From positions 48,112-112,111 of the forward strand of contig NZ_WOFO01000008.1 in the NCBI RefSeq assembly GCF_010993705.1: a stretch of DNA of 64,000 nt, read 5' to 3'. Every line of letters starts with the position of its first letter. The stretch's first letter is position 1. Position numbers and translations under genes: made by a program. This DNA is from Cyclobacterium sp. SYSU L10401 (lineage in GTDB: Bacteria; Bacteroidota; Bacteroidia; Cytophagales; Cyclobacteriaceae). Positions 60,368 through 64,000 of the stretch are shown piece by piece. The notes under the pieces are model-generated. The model was not told the DNA's origin. It saw only the letters and a program-made list of their open reading frames with translations, and made no database searches.

Positions 60368-60835
60368 ATGTGGACCTCAGAAAAAAAATCTAACCCTGCT
60401 ATGGATGGACCAAGTTCAACCTCCTTTTTTGCTCCAGGGTTCAGGATGATTGGAGACATCGATTCCAGCAACGATATCCGCGTCGAAGGAATCATTCAGG
60501 GAAACCTAACTACTACAAAAAGGGTGATCGTAGGAACGACGGGTCAGATCATTGGAAATGTCAAGGCCAGTCACATTTCAATATTAGGTGAAGTGGTAGG
60601 TGAGGTGATGGCCACAGATATTACCATCATCGGCGAAACAGGAGTCGTTCATGGTACCGTCATTACCAATAAGATTAAAGTTGAAACAGGTGCGGAAGTG
60701 GAGGCTTGTATCAAGAAATACAGTGATAAAAAAGAATCGAATAAGGGTGAAAAAGAGGAAAGTAAAAGTAAAGTCGGTAAAATAACAGAAAACAGCTTAC
60801 AGCCCCAACTGATCAAAGAAGCCCTTGATAATTAA
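60368..60835 (+). CDS. Bactofilin (polymer-forming cytoskeletal protein)
   Basis: 155 aa. The central right-handed beta-helix (about 24-118) shows the repeating pattern GDIDSSNDIRVEGIIQGNL, VIVGTTGQIIGNVKAS and DITIIGETGVVHGTV. N- and C-terminal tails are disordered; the C-terminal one is Lys/Glu/Ser-rich. Bactofilins form filaments at the inner membrane that scaffold peptidoglycan or polysaccharide machinery. No LytM peptidase partner is adjacent. Its terminator overlaps the end of the convergent gene. Confidence 0.92.
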   Translation: MWTSEKKSNPAMDGPSSTSFFAPGFRMIGDIDSSNDIRVEGIIQGNLTTTKRVIVGTTGQIIGNVKASHISILGEVVGEVMATDITIIGETGVVHGTVITNKIKVETGAEVEACIKKYSDKKESNKGEKEESKSKVGKITENSLQPQLIKEALDN

Positions 60836-60849
60836 TGGTGAACGGTAAA

Positions 60850-60884
60850 AGTGCTAAGGGATCAACTTTCCCTTAGCACCTTAT
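60850..60884. terminator. Terminator overlapping the 3' end of the convergent gene
   Basis: Arms GTGCTAAGGG and CCCTTAGCAC (10 bp) followed by TTATTTTT on plus. The last ten codons of the minus-strand gene ending at 60862 read through this hairpin. Confidence 0.8.
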
Positions 60885-61401
60885 TTTTCTGAAAATTTTG
60901 TTCTCTCAAAACCAATTCAGAGGCCAGTTCCGCAATTTTTTCCAGGCTTCGGGCTTCTGGTTGGGTACCATTTAGTATCGCTTGAGTAGTTCCATTTTCA
61001 TCCAGGAAATAGACCGGGTTTTTCAAGTCAATTTTTTCCGGTAAATCCTTTTCCAGACACTCTCTGGGCTCATTTTCCGTTTGGTAAAATATAGGGAAAA
61101 CCAAGTCATCCTTGATATAGGAGTTGAGCCAGTTTACAGATGTCAGGTGCTCTTCGAATGACCTCCTGTTAAACCCAATCAAGTGAAAATTCATGTCTTT
61201 CAACGTTTTCAGTGTCTGTAGAAACTTTTTTTTGTCTGCAGCACCCGCTGGAATCATTTCTGAGGGATTGATGTATACAATCGTCCTTTTATTCCTTATC
61301 ATAGACTTTAAATATACATTTCCGTAATGCGTTTTCACCAGTAGATTTGGGAAATCTATCCGCATCTCAATCAGTGGAGGTATTACTTCTTTCGTTTTCA
61401 T
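60862..61401 (-). CDS. Thioredoxin-fold-like protein without active-site Cys pair
   Basis: 179 aa. The pattern GNVYLKSMIRNKRTIVYINP-SEMIPA, KTLKDMNFHLIGFNRRSFEE and DLKNPVYFLDENGTTQAIL resembles the peroxiredoxin/AhpC-TSA fold. The usual catalytic Cys after the first strand is replaced (YINPSEMIPAGA), and the only Cys is in RECLEKDL. Likely not an active peroxiredoxin, or a diverged member. No signal peptide. It converges with bactofilin. Family assignment is tentative. Confidence 0.55.
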   Translation of the reverse strand: MKTKEVIPPLIEMRIDFPNLLVKTHYGNVYLKSMIRNKRTIVYINPSEMIPAGAADKKKFLQTLKTLKDMNFHLIGFNRRSFEEHLTSVNWLNSYIKDDLVFPIFYQTENEPRECLEKDLPEKIDLKNPVYFLDENGTTQAILNGTQPEARSLEKIAELASELVLREQNFQKNKVLRES

Positions 61402-61651
61402 CTCAGTATAGGGTTAATGTATTCAATTATGATAGCTGGTTTTTGTATTATGAATATAAAAAAAATAAATTGAAATATTATAGGATATTTTCACTTTCCT
61501 ATTGAAAACTGATTTAAATCATATAATTATCTAATTGGTTTGACGATCCTTTGGCTGATTCAGGGTCGCTGTATTTCTCGACTCTGAATCTCGGTAACGC
61601 ACATCTGCATTTAATTTGAATTCATCTCCACAAATGATTGGCATTAATTAC

Positions 61652-61675
61652 CCTTGTAACGATTAATTTTTGTAA
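61652..61675 (+). promoter_or_regulatory. Promoter-like 24-bp element, first copy
   Basis: The 24 bases contain AATTTTTGTAA, 25 bp before the start at 61700. They agree in 20 of 24 positions with 62201-62224, which lies 20 bp before the next gene. Close to a TAnnTTTG-type -7 box. Upstream, 61402-61651 has no gene. Confidence 0.4.
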
Positions 61676-61699
61676 ATTCATTTTTTAATCAAGCGCACC

Positions 61700-62197
61700 A
61701 TGGATTCAGGAACGATATTCTATATCATTGCCATCATCATTTATTTTCTTTACACCACTTTTGCAAAAAAGAAAACACCGGATATGGAGAATGATCCGGA
61801 AGTAACGGAAAAGCCTCCACAGAAAGGCCCATCATTTGAAGAGTTGCTCAGGGAGATCCGGAATGATCAGTCTGAGAGAGAAAGGGACCTGGAGTATGAT
61901 GATGAAGTGATTGTGGAGGAAAAGCCGGTGGTTTCAAAAAAGCCTGCTCCACCTGAGCCTGTGGTACTACCTGAGGAAGAGGGTGCTTACAAGGATCCTT
62001 ACCGGGATATCAGACAACCTATGGTAAAATTGGATGATCAGGTAGACCTGGAAGATGACCAAAAGATTCTCGGGGAAGTGGTGGATGTAGCAGAGGAGTA
62101 TTCAGGAAGAAGCAAATATGCCAGGATTTTGAAAAACACCGAATCTGCCAGAGATGCGGTGATTTTGACCGAAATTTTCAATAGAAGGCATTTCTAA
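61700..62197 (+). CDS. Small single-pass membrane protein, function unknown
   Basis: 165 aa. One N-terminal helix (IFYIIAIIIYFLYTTFA) and a strongly acidic, proline-rich cytoplasmic tail (DDEVIVEEKPVV, PPEPVVLPEEEGA). The C-terminus is more ordered (ILKNTESARDAVILTEIFNR). No family recognised. Upstream of an Nramp-like gene after 46 bp. Confidence 0.75.
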   Translation: MDSGTIFYIIAIIIYFLYTTFAKKKTPDMENDPEVTEKPPQKGPSFEELLREIRNDQSERERDLEYDDEVIVEEKPVVSKKPAPPEPVVLPEEEGAYKDPYRDIRQPMVKLDDQVDLEDDQKILGEVVDVAEEYSGRSKYARILKNTESARDAVILTEIFNRRHF

Positions 62198-62200
62198 AAT

Positions 62201-62224
62201 CCTGTTAACGACCAATTTTTGTAA
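62201..62224 (+). promoter_or_regulatory. Promoter-like 24-bp element, second copy
   Basis: CCTGTTAACGACCAATTTTT continuing GTAA; near-copy of 61652-61675, here 20 bp before the Nramp-like start. The repetition suggests a shared promoter or operator. Confidence 0.4.
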
Positions 62225-62243
62225 TGAATAACTCCTATAACCT

Positions 62244-63440
62244 GTGATCATTCGCTGGATAAAATCCCTGGGTCCCGGATTGATTACTGCTGCGCTGGTA
62301 TTTGGTCCGGGAAGTCTGACCATAACCTCTAAATTGGGCGCTGTCTATGGCTACCAATTGCTGTGGGTGATTCTCGCTGCAGTGGTACTCATGCTGACCT
62401 TTACTGGGATGGGCGCCAGAATAGGGATGGCATCTGATGCATCCCTGATTAGCTTGTTTAGAAAAAAGTGGGGAAATGCTGCGGCATGGATTGCCGGGTT
62501 TGGGCTTTTCTTTGTGACAGCTTCCTTCCAGGCAGGGAATACGGTAGGAGCCGGGCTTGCCCTTTCTGAGTCACTTGGAGGTGCCAATGCCTGGTGGATC
62601 ACTGGTATCTCCCTGTTGGCGATTTCCTTGTTGTTTTTCAAAAGTTTTTACAAGGTATTGGAAAAGGTCATGATTTTGATGGTAGCTGTGATGTTGGTTT
62701 CCTTTCTTCTCACACTTATATTGGCCCCTCCTGATTGGAGACAGGTGTTTTCAGGCCTGGCTCCATCTATTCCGAAAGGTTCCTTTGTTTTGGTCATCGC
62801 CCTGGTAGCATCCAGTTTTTCTATTGCAGGAGCATTCTACCAGTCCTATCTGGTTCAGGAGAAGGGCTGGCATACCTCTCAGAAGCGGGAAGCACTTACC
62901 GAAAGTTTTACCGGGATACTGGTCCTGGGTATCATTTCTTCCATGATCATGTTAAGCGCAGCAACTATTTTGTATCCGAAAGGTGTGGGCGTAAGTTCTG
63001 CAGGAGATATGGGCCTGGCTTTGGCACCGGTTTACGGTCAGTTTTCTTTTCTGGTCTTTATGGTAGGTTTATTTGGTGCTTCCTTTTCCTCCTTACTGGG
63101 TAATGCCAGCATAGGAGGCACCCTCCTGGCCGATGCCCTTTCTTTGGGTAGGGACTTGAATAGCTTTTCCGTTAAATTACTGATTTCCCTGGTCATTGTT
63201 ATTGGAGCAGCTGTGGCGCTTATATTTGGCCGTTTGCCACTGGAACTGATTGTTTTTGCCCAGGGAATCACCATTTTTGCCGTTCCATTTATAGGCCTGG
63301 GCCTGTTTCTGATTGGAAATGATAAGGAAATAATGGGGAAATTGAGGAATAAAAAGCCCTCCAATGTCCTTGGCCTTATCGGTTTACTGGTATTGCTTAC
63401 CCTGGCTGTCAGCAATGCAGTAAATTTGTTTTTCAGCTGA
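62244..63440 (+). CDS. Nramp-family transporter, non-canonical
   Basis: 398 aa, GTG start, about eleven helices. The N-terminal LGPGLITAALVFGPGSLTI aligns with Nramp helix 1, but the metal-binding D-P-G-N motif reads GPGS, so Asp and Asn are replaced by Gly and Ser. The helix-6 region reads ASSFSIAGAFYQSYLVQEKG instead of the M-P-H-N motif. Such changes occur in NRAMP-related transporters with altered metal choice; Mg2+ or another ion is possible. The preceding small membrane gene is 46 bp upstream. Confidence 0.82.
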   Translation: MIIRWIKSLGPGLITAALVFGPGSLTITSKLGAVYGYQLLWVILAAVVLMLTFTGMGARIGMASDASLISLFRKKWGNAAAWIAGFGLFFVTASFQAGNTVGAGLALSESLGGANAWWITGISLLAISLLFFKSFYKVLEKVMILMVAVMLVSFLLTLILAPPDWRQVFSGLAPSIPKGSFVLVIALVASSFSIAGAFYQSYLVQEKGWHTSQKREALTESFTGILVLGIISSMIMLSAATILYPKGVGVSSAGDMGLALAPVYGQFSFLVFMVGLFGASFSSLLGNASIGGTLLADALSLGRDLNSFSVKLLISLVIVIGAAVALIFGRLPLELIVFAQGITIFAVPFIGLGLFLIGNDKEIMGKLRNKKPSNVLGLIGLLVLLTLAVSNAVNLFFS

Positions 63441-63541
63441 GAATAGTAAAAATTGCATTTGTAATAAAATTGAAATATCATGAATCCATGAAATTGAGCC
63501 TGCCTACCGGCAGGAATCTGACCGATGAAAAAAAATAGGAC

Positions 63542-64000
63542 ATGAAATCTGTAGCAGAACTTGAAGAAAAACTCAGCAGGCCATCCTTGGCTCTTATGGA
63601 TGACTTAAGGCGAATGGAGGGGGATATCATCATTTTAGGGGTGGCAGGAAAGATGGGACCCAGCCTGGCAAAACTGATCTTAAGGGCTGTGAAAGCTGCT
63701 AATTTGAATAAAAAGGTGATTGGAGTATCCCGTTTTTCTGACGCTACCACAAAAGCCGATTTACAGGATCATGGACTGCAGTGTATCAGTGCCGACCTGC
63801 TGGATGACGAATCCTTACAAGCCCTCCCGGATGTGAAAAATGTAATTTTTATGGCCGGAAAAAAATTTGGAACTTCCGGAGACGCACACACTACCTGGGC
63901 CATGAATGCCTATCTTCCCGGACGCGTGGCAGAAAAATTTAAAAACTCCCGCATGGTAATTTTCTCCAGTGGAAACATCTATCCGTTTGTTCATTATGCT
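63542..64000 (+). CDS. NAD(P)-dependent epimerase/dehydratase, truncated by window end
   Basis: First 153 codons from ATG 63542; the rest is outside the window. The Rossmann nucleotide motif IIILGVAGKMGPSLAKLILR is at about 29-48. Later segments ISADLLDDESLQAL, VKNVIFMAGKKFGTSG and RMVIFSSGNIYPF match extended SDR enzymes acting on sugar nucleotides or similar substrates. A small inverted repeat CCTGCC-TACC-GGCAGG lies just upstream at 63499-63514. Substrate unknown. Confidence 0.82.
   Translation, partial: MKSVAELEEKLSRPSLALMDDLRRMEGDIIILGVAGKMGPSLAKLILRAVKAANLNKKVIGVSRFSDATTKADLQDHGLQCISADLLDDESLQALPDVKNVIFMAGKKFGTSGDAHTTWAMNAYLPGRVAEKFKNSRMVIFSSGNIYPFVHYA

Overview
This window looks like chromosomal DNA of a Bacteroidetes (Bacteroidota) bacterium, most likely a member of Cytophagales close to Cyclobacteriaceae. 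That placement is inferred from gene content and style: TonB-dependent/BtuG-like cobalamin uptake, an ExbB-ExbD-ExbD set, LVIVD and NEW3 proteins, bactofilin, A-rich leaders without strong Shine-Dalgarno sequences, and several matches to the Bacteroidetes -7 promoter box TAnnTTTG. Most of the window is ordinary core and envelope genes. No phage, plasmid, insertion-sequence transposase, CRISPR array or rRNA is visible. One tRNA-Ser(GGA) is present.

Layout. 1-741: duplicated non-coding repeat. 742-5005: a CapD/WbpM-type nucleotide-sugar dehydratase, hairpin repeats, an exported RraA-like protein and fabG. 5225-12008: lpdA, an ECF sigma/anti-sigma pair, a small DUF2721-like membrane protein, threonine aldolase, rarA, a small outer-membrane protein and a TlpA-type thioredoxin. 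12014-17515: hairpin repeats, proBA, a sodium:alanine symporter and glycerate kinase. 17529-23239: a TPR histidine kinase with its LytTR regulator, divergent from a 7TM hybrid kinase. 23283-25152: ferredoxin, ferredoxin-NADP reductase and a MarR regulator. 25322-27199: a short-chain dehydrogenase behind leader element A, and a diheme cytochrome c. 27420-34018: a cobalamin locus (BtuD, BtuC, BtuF on minus; B12 riboswitch, BtuB and BtuG-like lipoprotein on plus). 34739-37565: NEW3 protein plus ABC exporter. 38102-41288: outer-membrane and LVIVD proteins, a HEPN-like orphan and ruvC. 41324-45692: a five-gene envelope cluster (two GT2 glycosyltransferases, a small protein, a PP2C phosphatase, a polysaccharide deacetylase). 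45813-47661: TatD (behind leader element B) and asparaginase. 48211-50526: ExbB/ExbD energizer. 50668-55549: sulfur module (rhodanese; persulfide-dioxygenase-like MBL/rhodanese fusion behind leader element C; OprD-like porin; two YeeE/YedE proteins). 55592-64000: smc, a response regulator, bactofilin, a Cys-poor thioredoxin-fold protein, a small membrane protein, an atypical Nramp protein and a truncated NAD-dependent epimerase.

The most unusual observation is a roughly 100-bp element, nearly identical in three unlinked places (25322, 45689, 51235). Each copy abuts the start of a different, functionally unrelated gene (SDR, TatD, MBL/rhodanese). It carries a 16-bp inverted repeat and an A-rich tail ending at the start codon. 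One copy is flanked by a near-perfect 20-bp direct repeat. I know of no named family it matches. It behaves like a mobile or recombining 5'-leader that brings its own ribosome-entry region. The second notable theme is several families of intergenic hairpins whose loop sequence is kept while the stem sequence changes on both sides, which suggests selection or a mobilising enzyme that reads the folded form.

Limits: all product names rest on motifs recognised by eye and on family knowledge. No database search or folding computation was run.
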